A DNA stretch of 64,000 nt from Amblyomma americanum (Eukaryota > Arthropoda > Arachnida > Ixodida > Ixodidae). The stretch lies in assembly GCF_052857255.1 (NCBI RefSeq), contig NC_135504.1, positions 141,448,121 to 141,512,120 of the forward strand, in the 5' to 3' direction. Below, one piece after another: positions 51,191 to 62,495 of this stretch; the first letter of the stretch is position 1, and every line of letters begins with the position of its first letter. A model generated the notes under the pieces. It saw only the letters and a program-made list of their open reading frames with translations. It was not told where the DNA came from and did no database searches. The position numbers and the translations under genes are program-made.

Positions 51191-53370
51191 CCGCGTTGGA
51201 GAAAGTCCGCGTTGGAGAGTGTCCGCGATGGAGAAACTCCGCGCTGGAGAAACTCCGTGGTGGCGAAACTTCGCGTAGGAGAAACGGCGCGTTGGAGAAG
51301 CTCCGCGTTGGAAAAACACCGCGCTATAAACACACCACGCTGGAGAAACTCCGCGTTGGAGAAAGTCCGCGTTGGAGAAGGTCCGCGTTGGAGAAAGTCC
51401 GCGTTGGAGAAAGTCCGCGCTGGAGAAACTCCGCGTTGTATAAACTCCGCGGTGGAGAAACTCCGCGACGAAGAAAGTCCGCAACGAACAAACTCCGCGA
51501 TGGAGAAACTCCGCGTTGGAGAAAAGTCCGCTCTGGAGAAACTCTACGCTGGAGAAACTCCGCGCTATAGCAACTCCGCGTTGGAGAAACTCCGCGCTGG
51601 AGAAACTCCGTGCTGCATAAAATCTGTGCTGGAGAAACTCCGGGCTGGAGAAACTCCGCGCTGGAGAAACTCCGTGCTGGACAAACTCCGCGCTGAAGAA
51701 ACTCCGTGTTGGCGAAACTCCGCGCTGGAGAAACTTCGCGTTGGAGAAACTGCGCGTTGGAGAAACTCCGCGTTGGAGAAACTCCGCGTTGGAGAAAGTC
51801 CGCGTTGGAGAGAGTCCGCGATGAAAAAATTTCGCGCTGGAGAAACTCCGCGTTTGAGAAACTCCGAACTGGAGAAACTCCGCGATGGAGAAACTCCGCG
51901 CTGGAGAAACTCCGCGATGGAGACACTCCGCGCTGGAGAAACTGCGTGTTCGGGAAAATTCGCGTTGGAGAAACGGCGCGTTGGAGAAGCTCCGCGTTGG
52001 AGAAACTCCGCGCTTGAAACACACCGCGCTGGAGAAACTCCGCGTTTGAGAAGGTCCGCGTTGGAGAATGTCCGCGTTGGAGAAAGTCCGCGCTGGAGAA
52101 ACTCCGCGTTGGATAAACTCCGCGCTGGAGAAACTCCGCGTTGGAGAAAGTCCGCGTCGGAGAAGGTCCGCGTTGGAGAAACTCCGCGTTGGAGAAACTC
52201 CGTGTTGTAGCAACTCCGCTTTGGAGAAACTTCGCGTTGAAGAAACGGCGCGTTGGAGATTCTCCGCGTTGGAGAAACTCCGCACTTGAAACACACCGCG
52301 CTGGAGAAACTCCGTGTTGGGGAAACTTCGCGTTGGAGAAACGGTGCGTTGGAGAAGCTCCGCGTTGGAGAAACTCCGCGCTTGAAACACACCGCGCTGG
52401 AGAAACTCCGCGTTGGAGAAAGTCCGCGTTGGAGAAGGTCCGCGTTGGAGAAAGTCCGCGTTGGAGAAAGTCCGCGCTGGAGAAACTCCGCGTTGTATAA
52501 ACTCCGCGCTGGAGAAACTCCGCGATGAAGAAAATACGCGACGGACAAACTCCGCGATGGAGAAACTCCGCGTTGGAGAAAAGTCCGCTCTGGAGAAACT
52601 CTACGCTGGAAAAACTCCGCGCTGGAGCAACTCCGCGTTGGAGAAACTCCGCGCTGGAGAAACTCCGTGCTGCATAAAATCTGCGCTTGAGAAACTCCGG
52701 GCTGGAGAAACTCCGCACTGGAGAAACTGCGTGCTGGACAAACTCCGCGCTGGAGAAACTTCGCGTTGGAGAAACTCCGCGTTGGAGAAACTCCGCGTTG
52801 GAGAAAGTCCGCGTTGGAGAAAGTCCGCGTTGGAGAAAGTCCGCGTTGGAGAGTGTCCGCGATGGAGAAACTCCGCGCTGGAGAAACTCCGTGGTGGGGA
52901 AACTTCGCGTAAGGAGAAACGGCGCGTTGGAGAAGCTCCGCGTTGGAGAAACACCTCGCTTGAAACACACCGCGCTGTAGAAACTCCGCGTTGGAGAAAG
53001 TCCGCGTCGGAGAAGGTCCGCGTTGGAGAAAGTCCGTGTTGGAGAAAATCCGTGATGTGGAAACTCCGCCTTGGAGAAACTTCACGTTGAAGAAACGGCG
53101 CGTTGGAGATACTCCGCGTTGGAGAAACTAGGCGCTTGAAACACACCGCGCTGGAGAAACTCCGCGTTGGAGAAAGTCCGCGTTGGAGAAGGTCCGCGTT
53201 GGAGAAAGTCCGCGTTGGAGAAAGTCCGCGTTGGAGAAAGTCCGCGTTGAAGAAAGTCCGCGCTGGAGAAACTCCGCGTTGTATAAACTCCGCGCTGGAG
53301 AAACTCCGCGATGGAGAACCTCCGCGACGGACAAACTCCGCGATGGAGAAACTCCGCGTTGGAGAAAAGT

Positions 53371-56300
53371 CAGCTCTGGAGAAACTCTACGCTGAAGAAA
53401 CTCCGCGCTAGAGCAACTCCGCGTTCGAGAAACTCCGCGCTGGAGAAACTCCGTGCTGCATAAAATCTGCGCTGGAGAAACTCCGGGCTGGAGAAACTCC
53501 GTGTTGGAGAAACTCCGCGCCGGAGAAACTTCGCGTTGGAGAAACTGCGCGTTGGAGAAACTCCGCGTTGGAGAAAGTCCGCGTTGGAGAGTGTCCGCGA
53601 TGGAGAAACTCCGCGCTGGAGAAAGTCCGTGGTGGGGAAACTTCGCGTAGGAGAAACGGCGCGTTGGAGAAGCTCCGCGTTGGAGAAACACCGCGCTTGA
53701 AACACACCGCGCTGGAGAAACTCCGCGTTGGAGAAAGTCCGCGTTGGAGAAGGTCCGCGTTGGAGAAAGTCCGCGTTGGAGAAAGTCCGCGCTGGAGAAA
53801 CTGCGCGTTGGAGAAACTGCGCGTTGGAGAAACTCCGCGTTGGAGAAACTCTGCGTTGGAGAAAGTCCGCGTTGGAGAAAGTCCGCGTTGGTGAGAGTCC
53901 GCGATGGAGAAACTCCGCGCTGGAGAAACTGCGCGTTTGAGAAACGGCGCGTTGTAAAAACTCCGCGTTCGAGAAACTCCGCGCTTGAAACACACCGCGC
54001 TGGAGAAACTCCGCGTTAGAGAAAGTCCGCGTCGGAGAAGGTCCGCGTTGGAGAAAGTCCGCGTTGGAGAAAATCCGTGTTGTAGAAACTCCGCCTTGGA
54101 GAAACTTCGCGTTGAAGAAACGGCGCGTTGTAAAAACTCCGCGTTCGAGAAACTCCGCGCTTGAAACACACCGCGCTGGAGAAACTCCGCGTTGGAGAAA
54201 GTCCGCGTCGGAGAAGGTCCGCGTTGGAGAAACTCCGCGTTGGAGAAACTCCGTGTTGTAGAAACTCCGCTTTGGAGAAACTTCGCGTTGAAGAAACGGC
54301 GCGTTGGAGATTCTCCGCGTTGGAGAAACTCCGCACTTGAAACACACCTTGCTGGAGAAACTCCGCGTTGGAGAAAGTCCGCGTTGGAGAAGGTCCGCGT
54401 TGGAGAAAGTCCGCGTTGGAGAAAGTCCGCGTTGGAGAAACTCCGCGTTGAAGAAAGTCCGCGTTGGAGAAAGTCCGCGCTGGAGAAATTCCGCGTTGTA
54501 TAAACTCCGCGATGAAGACAGTCCGCGACGGACAAACTCCGCGATGGAGACACTCCGCGCTGGAGAAACTCCGCGCTGGAGAAACTCCGCGCTGGAGAAA
54601 CTCCGTGTTGGGGAAACTTCGCGTTGGAGAAACGGTGCGTTGGAGAAGCTCCGCGTTGGAGAAACTCCGCGCTTGAAACACCACGGTGGAGAAACTCCGC
54701 GTTTTAGAAAGTCCGCGTTGGAGAAGGTCCGCGTTGGAGAAAGTCCGCGTTGGAGAAAGTCCGCGCTGGAGAAACTCCGCGTTGTATAAACTCCGCGCTG
54801 GAGAAACTCCGCGATGAAGAAAATCCGCGACGGACAAACTCCGCGATGGAGAAACTCCGCGTTGGAGAAAAGTCCACTCTGGAGAAACTCTACGCTGGAG
54901 AAACTCCGCGCTGGAGCAACTCCGCGTTGGAGAAACTCCGCGCTGGAGAAACTCCGTGCTGCATAAAATCTGCGCTGGAGAAACTCCGGGCTGGAGAAAC
55001 TCCGCGCTGGAGAAACTCCGTGCTGGACAAACTCCGCGCTGGAGAAACTTCGCGTTGGAGAAACTCCGCGTTGGAGAAACTCCGCGTTGGAGAAAGTCCG
55101 TGTTGGAGAAAGTCCGCGTTGGAGAGTGTCCGCGATGGAGAAACTCCGCGCTGGAGAAACTCCGTGGTGGGGAAACTTCGCGTTTGAGAATCTCCGAACT
55201 CTAGAAACTCCGCGATGGAGACACTCCGCGCTGGAGAAACTCCGCGTTGGAGAAAGTCCGCGTTGGAGAAGATCCGCGTTGGAGAAAGTCCGCGTTGGAG
55301 AAAGTCCGCGTTGGAGAAACTCCGCGTTGAAGAAAGTCCGCGTTGGAGAAAGTCCGCGCTGGAGAAATTCCGCGTTGTATAAACTCCGCGATGAAGAAAG
55401 TCCGCGACGGACAAACTCCGCGATGGAGAAACTCCGCGTTGGAGAAAAGACCGGTCTGGAGAAACTCTACACTGGAGAAACTCCGCGCTGTAGCAACTCC
55501 GCGTTGGAGAAACTCCGTGCTGGACAAACTCCGCGCTGGAGAAACTCCGCGTTGGAGAAACTCCGCGCTGGAGAAACTCCGTGCTGGACAAAGTCCGCGC
55601 TGGAGAAACTCCGTGTTGGAGAAACTCCGCGCTGGAGAAACTTCGCGTTGGAGAAACTGCGCGTTGGAGAAACTTCGCGTTGAAGAAACGGCGCGTTGGA
55701 GATACTCCGCGTTGGAGAAACTACGCGCTTGAAACACACCGCGCTGGAGAAACTCCGCGTTGGAGAAAGTCCGCGTTGGAGAAAGTCCGCGTTGTAGAAA
55801 GTCCGCGTTGGAGAAACTCCGCGTTGGATAAACTCCGCGCTGGAGAAACTCCGCGTTGGAGAAAGTCCGCGTCGGAGAAGGTCCGCGTTGGAGAAACTCC
55901 GCGTTGGAGAAACTCCGTGTTGTAGAAACTCCGCTTTGGAGAAACTTCGCGTTGAAGAAACGGCGCGTTGGTGATTCTCCGCGTTGGAGAAACTCCGCAC
56001 TTGAAACACACCGCGCTGGAGAAACTCCGCGTTGGAGAAAGTCCGCGTTGGAGAAGGTCCGCGTTGGAGAAAGTCCGCGTTGGAGAAAGTCCGCGTTGGA
56101 GAAACTCCGCGTTGAAGAAAGTCCGCGTTGGAGAAAGTCCGCGCTGGAGAAACTCCGCGTTGTATAAACTCCGCGATGAAGAAAGTCCGCGACGGACAAA
56201 CTCCGCGATGGAGAAACTCCGCGTTGGAAAAAGTCCGCTCTGGAGAAACTCTACGCTGGAGAAACTCCGCGATGGAGACACTCCGCGCTGGAGAAACTCC

Positions 56301-56480
56301 GCGCTGGAGAAACTCCGCGCTGGAGAAACTCCGCGCTGGAGAAACTCCGTGTTTGGGAAACTTCGCGTTGGAGAAACGGTGCGCTGGAGAAGCTCCGCGT
56401 TGGAGAAACTCCGCGCTTGAAACACACCGCGCTGGAGAAACTCCGCGTTGGAGAAAGTCCGCGTTGGAGAAGGTCCGCGT
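53371..56480. repeat. First unit of a 3.2-3.3 kb tandem duplication
   Basis: Variants from GTCAGCTCTGGAG (about 53,378) onward recur downstream at offsets of 3,312, 3,280, 3,264, 3,248, 3,184 and finally 3,168. Every step is a multiple of 16. The TCTAGA markers at 55,200 and 58,448 are 3,248 bp apart. The first 360 bp overlap the end of the 5.6-kb duplication. Confidence 0.85.
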
Positions 56481-56682
56481 TGGAGAAAGTCCGCGCTGGA
56501 GAAAGTCCGCGTTGGAGAAAGTCCGCGTTGAAGAAAGTCCGCGCTGGAGAAACTCCGCGTTGTATAAACTCCGCGCTGGAGAAACTCCGCGATGGAGAAC
56601 CTCCGCGACGGACAAACTCCGCGATGGAGAAAGTCCGCGCTGGAGAAATTCCGCGTTGTATAAACTCCGCGATGAAGAAAGT
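56481..56682. repeat. Junction segment of satellite monomers between duplicated units
   Basis: About 200 bp of GTCC-type and GTTGTATAAAC-type units whose order is not repeated downstream. Near 56,636-56,690 a CTGGAGAAATTCCGCG unit is joined to the GATGAAGAAAGTCAGCTCTGG unit, a combination I did not see elsewhere. It looks like an exchange point. Confidence 0.6.
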
Positions 56683-59640
56683 CAGCTCTGGAGAAACTCT
56701 ACGCTGAAGAAACTCCGCGCTAGAGCAACTCCGCGTTCGAGAAACTCCGCGCTGGAGAAACTCCGTGCTGCATAAAATCTGCGCTGGAGAAACTCCGGGC
56801 TGGAGAAACTCCGTGTTGGAGAAACTCCGCGCTGGAGAAACTTCGCGTTGGAGAAACTGCGCGTTGGAGAAACTCCGCGTTGGACAAAGTCCGCGTTGGA
56901 GAGTGTCCGCGATGGAGAAACTCCGCGCTGGAGAAAGTCCGTGGTGGGGAAACTTCGCGTAGGAGAAACGGCGGGTTGGAGAAGCTCCGCGTTGGAGAAA
57001 CACCGCGCTTGAAACACACCGCGCTGGAGAAACTCCGCGTTGGAGAAAGTCCGCGTTGGAGAAAGTCCGCGCTGGAGAAACTGCGCGTTGGAGAAACTGC
57101 GCGTTGGAGAAACTCCGCGTTGGAGAAACTCTGCGTTGGAGAAAGTCCGCGTTGGAGAAAGTCCGCGTTGGTGAGAGTCCGCGATGGAGAAACTCCGCGC
57201 TGGAGAAACTGCGCGTTTGAGAAACGGCGCGTTGTAAAAACTCCGCGTTCGAGAAACTCCGCGCTTGAAACACACCGCGCTGGAGAAACTCCGCGTTAGA
57301 GAAAGTCCGCGTCGGAGAAGGTCCGCGTTGGAGAAAGTCCGCGTTGGAGAAAATCCGTGTTGTAGAAACTCCGCCTTGGAGAAACTTCGCGTTGAAGAAA
57401 CGGCGCGTTGTAAAAACTCCGCGTTCGAGAAACTCCGCGCTTGAAACACACCGCGCTGGAGAAACTCCGCGTTGGAGAAAGTCCGCGTCGGAGAAGGTCC
57501 GCGTTGGAGAAACTCCGCGTTGGAGAAACTCCGTGTTGTAGAAACTCCGCTTTGGAGAAACTTCGCGTTGAAGAAACGGCGCGTTGGAGATTCTCCGCGT
57601 TGGAGAAACTCCGCACTTGAAACACACCTTGCTGGAGAAACTCCGCGTTGGAGAAAGTCCGCGTTGGAGAAGGTCCGCGTTGGAGAAAGTCCGCGTTGGA
57701 GAAACTCCGCGTTGAAGAAAGTCCGCGTTGGAGAAAGTCCGCGCTGGAGAAATTCCGCGTTGTATAAACTCCGCGATGAAGACAGTCCGCGACGGACAAA
57801 CTCCGCGATGGAGACACTCCGCGCTGGAGAAACTCCGCGCTGGAGAAACTCCGTGTTGGGGAAACTTCGCGTTGGAGAAACGGTGCGTTGGAGAAGCTCC
57901 GCGTTGGAGAAACTCCGCGCTTGAAACACCACGGTGGAGAAACTCCGCGTTTTAGAAAGTCCGCGTTGGAGAAGGTCCGCGTTGGAGAAAGTCCGCGTTG
58001 GAGAAAGTCCGCGCTGGAGAAACTCCGCGTTGTATAAACTCCGCGCTGGAGAAACTCCGCGATGAAGAAAATCCGCGACGGACAAACTCCGCGATGGAGA
58101 AACTCCGCGTTGGAGAAAAGTCCACTCTGGAGAAACTCTACGCTGGAGAAACTCCGCGCTGGAGCAACTCCGCGTTGGAGAAACTCCGCGCTGGAGAAAC
58201 TCCGTGCTGCATAAAATCTGTGCTGGAGAAACTCCGGGCTGGAGAAACTCCGCGCTGGAGAAACTCCGTGCTGGACAAACTCCGCGCTGGAGAAACTTCG
58301 CGTTGGAGAAACTCCGCGTTGGAGAAACTCCGCGTTGGAGAAAGTCCGTGTTGGAGAAAGTCCGCGTTGGAGAGTGTCCGCGATGGAGAAACTCCGCGCT
58401 GGAGAAACTCCGTGGTGGGGAAACTTCGCGTTTGAGAATCTCCGAACTCTAGAAACTCCGCGATGGAGACACTCCGCGCTGGAGAAACTCCGCGTTGGAG
58501 AAAGTCCGCGTTGGAGAAGATCCGCGTTGGAGAAAGTCCGCGTTGGAGAAAGTCCGCGTTGGAGAAACTCCGCGTTGAAGAAAGTCCGCGTTGGAGAAAG
58601 TCCGCGCTGGAGAAATTCCGCGTTGTATAAACTCCGCGATGAAGAAAGTCCGCGACGGACAAACTCCGCGATGGAGAAACTCCGCGTTGGAGAAAAGACC
58701 GGTCTGGAGAAACTCTACACTGGAGAAACTCCGCGCTGTAGCAACTCCGCGTTGGAGAAACTCCGTGCTGGACAAACTCCGCGCTGGAGAAACTCCGCGT
58801 TGGAGAAACTCCGCGCTGGAGAAACTCCGTGCTGGACAAAGTCCGCGCTGGAGAAACTTCGCGTTGAAGAAACGGCGCGTTGGAGATACTCCGCGTTGGA
58901 GAAACTACGCGCTTGAAACACACCGCGCTGGAGAAACTCCGCGTTGGAGAAAGTCCGCGTTGGAGAAAGTCCGCGTTGTAGAAAGTCCGCGTTGGAGAAA
59001 CTCCGCGTTGGATAAACTCCGCGCTGGAGAAACTCCGCGTTGGAGAAAGTCCGCGTCGGAGAAGGTCCGCGTTGGAGAAACTCCGCGTTCGAGAAACTCC
59101 GTGTTGTAGAAACTCCGCTTTGGAGAAACTTCGCGTTGAAGAAACGGCGCGTTGGAGATTCTCCGCGTTGGAGAAACTCCGCACTTGAAACACACCGCGC
59201 TGGAGAAACTCCGCGTTGGAGAAAGTCCGCGTTGGAGAAGGTCCGCGTTGGAGAAAGTCCGCGTTGGAGAAACTCCGCGTTGAAGAAAGTCCGCGTTGGA
59301 GAAAGTCCGCGCTGGAGAAACTCCGCGTTGTATAAACTCCGCGATGAAGAAAGTCCGCGACGGACAAACTCCGCGATGGAGAAACTCCGCGTTGGAAAAA
59401 GTCCGCTCTGGAGAAACTCTACGCTGGAGAAACTCCGCGATGGAGACACTCCGCGCTGGAGAAACTCCGCGCTGGAGAAACTCCGCGCTGGAGAAACTCC
59501 GTGTTTGGGAAACTTCGCGTTGGAGAAACGGTGCGCTGGAGAAGCTCCGCGTTGGAGAAACTCCGCGCTTGAAACACACCGCGCTGGAGAAACTCCGCGT
59601 TGGAGAAAGTCCGCGTTGGAGAAGGTCCGCGTTGGAGAAA
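56683..59640. repeat. Second unit of the 3.2-3.3 kb tandem duplication
   Basis: Matches 53,371-56,480 and is shortened in six steps of whole monomers (3,312 to 3,168). The shared run ends near 59,640, where the first unit has an additional GTCCGCGCTGGAGAAAG unit. Confidence 0.84.
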
Positions 59641-61061
59641 GTCCGCGCTGGAGAAACTCCGCGTTGTATAAACTCCGCGCTGGAGAAACTCCGCGATGGA
59701 GAACCTCCGCGACGGACAAACTCCGCGATGGAGAAACTCCACGTTGGAGAAAAGTCTGCTCTGGAGAAACTCTACGATGAAGAAACTCCGCGCTAGAGCA
59801 ACTCCGCGTTCGAGAAACTCCGCGCTGGAGAAACTCCGTGCTGCATAAAATCTGCGCTTGAGAAACTCCGGGCTGGAGAAACTCCGTGTTGGAGAAACTC
59901 CGCGCTGGAGAAACTTCGCGTTGGAGAAACTGCGCGTTGGAGAAACTCCGCGTTGGAGAAACTCCGCGTTGGAGAAACTCCGCGTTGGAGAAAGTCCGCG
60001 TTGGAGAAAGTCCGCGTTGGAGAGTGTCCGCGATGGAGAAACTCCGCGCGGGAGAAACTCCGTGGTGGGGAAACTTCGCGTAGGAGAAACGGCGCGTTGG
60101 AGAAGCTCCGCGTTGGAAAAACACCGCGCTTGAAACACACCGCGCTGGAGAAACTCCGCGTTGGAGAAAGTCCGCGTTGGAGAAGGTCCGCGTTGGAGAA
60201 AGTCCGCGTTGGAGAAAGTCCGCGCTGGAGAAACTCCGCGTTGTATAAACTCCGCGGTGGAGAAACTCCGCGATGAAGAAAGTCCGCAACGAACAAACTC
60301 CGCGATGGAGAAACTCCGCGTTGGAGAAAATTCCGCTCTGGAGAAACTCTACGCTGGAGAAACTCCGCGCTATAGCAACTCCGCGTTGGAGAAACTCCGC
60401 GCTGGAGAAACTCTGTGCTGCATAAAATCTGTGCTGGAGAAACTCCGGGCTGGAGAAACTCCGCGCTGGAGAAACTCCGTGCTGGACAAACTCCGCGCTG
60501 GAGAAACTCCGTGTTGGAGAAACTCCGCGCTGGAGAAACTTCGCGTTGGAGAAACTGCGCGTTGGAGAAACTCCGCGTTGGAGAAACTCCGCGTTGGAGA
60601 AAGTCCGCGTTGGAGAGAGTCCGCGATGAAAAAATTTCGCGCTGGAGAAACTCCGCGTTTGAGAAACTCCGAACTGGAGAAACTCCGCGATGGAGAAACT
60701 CCGCGCTGGAGAAACTCCGCGATGGAGACACTCCGCGCTGGAGAAACTGCGTGCTCGGGAAAATTCGCGTTGGAGAAACGGCGCGTTGGAGAAGCTCCGC
60801 GTTGGAGAAACTCCGCGCTTGAAACACACCGCGCTGGTGAAACTCCGCGTTTGAGAAGGTCCGCGTTGGAGAATGTCCGCGTTGGAGAAAGTCCGCGCTG
60901 GAGAAACTCCGCGTTGGATAAACTCCGCGCTGGAGAAACTCCGCGTTGGAGAAAGTCCGCGTCGGAGAAGGTCCGCGTTGGAGAAACTCCGCGTTGGAGA
61001 AACTCCGTGTTGTAGCAACTCCGCTTTGGAGAAACTTCGCGTTGAAGAAACGGTGCGTTGG
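59540..61061. repeat. First unit of a 1.44-1.52 kb tandem duplication
   Basis: From the GGTGCGCTGGAGAAG unit near 59,527 the variant order recurs 1,522 bp downstream, then at 1,474 and finally 1,442 bp as monomers are lost from the second unit. It contains the right-half marker GATGAAAAAATTTCGCG near 60,624. Confidence 0.78.
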
Positions 61062-62495
61062 AGAAGCTCCGCGTTGGAGAAACTCCGCGCTTGAAACACA
61101 CCGCGCTGGAGAAACTCCGCGTTGGAGAAAGTCCGCGTTGGAGAAGGTCCGCGTTGGAGAAAGTCCGCGCTGGAGAAACTCCGCGTTGTATAAACTCCGC
61201 GCTGGAGAAACTCCGCGATGGAGAACCTCCGCGACGGACAAACACCGCGATGGAGAAACTCCACGTTGGAGAAAAGTCCCCTCTGGAGAAACTCTACGCT
61301 GAAGAAACTCCGCGCTAGAGCAACTCCGCGTTCGAGAAACTCCGCGCTGGAGAAACTCCGTGCTGCATAAAATCTGCGCTTGAGAAACTCCGGGCTGGAG
61401 AAACTCCGTGTTGGAGAAACTCCGCGCTGGAGAAACTTCGCGTTGGAGAAACTGCGCGTTGGAGAAACTCCGCGTTGGAGAAACTCCGCGTTGGAGAAAT
61501 TCCGCGTTGGAGAAAGTCCGCGTTGGAGAAAGTCCGCGTTGGAGAGTGTCCGCGATGGAGAAACTCCGCGCTGGAGAAACTCCGTGGTGGGCAAACTTCG
61601 CGTAGGAGAAACGGCGCGTTGGAGAAGCTCCGCGTTGGAAAAACACCGCGCTTGAAACACACCGCGCTGGAGAAACTCCGCGTTGGAGAAAGTCCGCGTT
61701 GGAGAAGGTCCGCGTTGGAGAAAGTCCGCGTTGGAGAAAGTCCGCGCTGGAGAAACTCCGCGTTGTATAAACTCCGCGATGGAGAAACTCCGCGTTGGAG
61801 AAAAGTCCGCTCTGGAGAAACTCTACGCTGGAGAAACTCATCGCTATAGCAACTCCGCGTTGGAGAAACTCCGCGCTTGAGAAACTCCGTGCTGCATAAA
61901 ATCTGTGCTGGAGAAACTCCGGGCTGGAGAAACTCCGCGCTGGAGAAACTCTGTGCTGGACAAACTCCGCGCTGGAGAAACTCCGTGTTGGAGAAACTCC
62001 GCGCTGGAGAAACTTCGCGTTGGAGAAACTGCGCGTTGGAGAAGCTCCGCGTTGGAGAAACTCCGCGTTGGAGAAAGTCCGCGTTGGAGAGAGTCCGCGA
62101 TGAAAAAATTTCGCGCTGGAGAAACTCCGCGTTTGAGAAACTCCGAACTGGAGAAACTCCCCGATGGAGACACTCCGCGCTGGCGAAACTGCGTGTTCGG
62201 GAAAATTCGCGTTGGAGAAACGGCGCGTTGGAGAAGCTCCGCGTTGGAGAAACTCCGCGCTTGAAACACACCGCGCTGGAGAAACTCCGCGTTGGAGAAG
62301 GTCCGCGTTGGAGAATGTCCGCGTTGGAGAAAGTCCGCGCTGGAGAAACTCCGCGTTGGATAAACTCCGCGCTGGAGAAACTCCGCGTTGGAGAAAGTCC
62401 GCGTCGGAGAAGGTCCGCGTTGGAGAAACTCCGCGTTGGAGAAACTCCATGTTGTAGAAACTCCGCTTTGGAGAAACTTCGCGTTGAAGAAACGG
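61062..62495. repeat. Second unit of the 1.44-1.52 kb tandem duplication
   Basis: Matches 59,540 to about 61,050 with several whole-monomer losses (offset 1,522, 1,474, 1,442). Single-base differences include GGTGGGCAAAC near 61,588 and CTCATCGCTATAGC near 61,838. Confidence 0.77.

Larger units (their letters stand above)
48085..53735. repeat. Second unit of the 5.6-5.9 kb tandem duplication
   Basis: Repeats 42,221 to about 48,110 with the 17-monomer deletion near 48,690 and a 2-monomer insertion near 51,150. Correspondence ends at about 53,735: after the GCTTGAAACACACC unit the first unit has GTCCGTGTTGG and this one has GTCCGCGTTGGAGAAGG. Confidence 0.87.
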
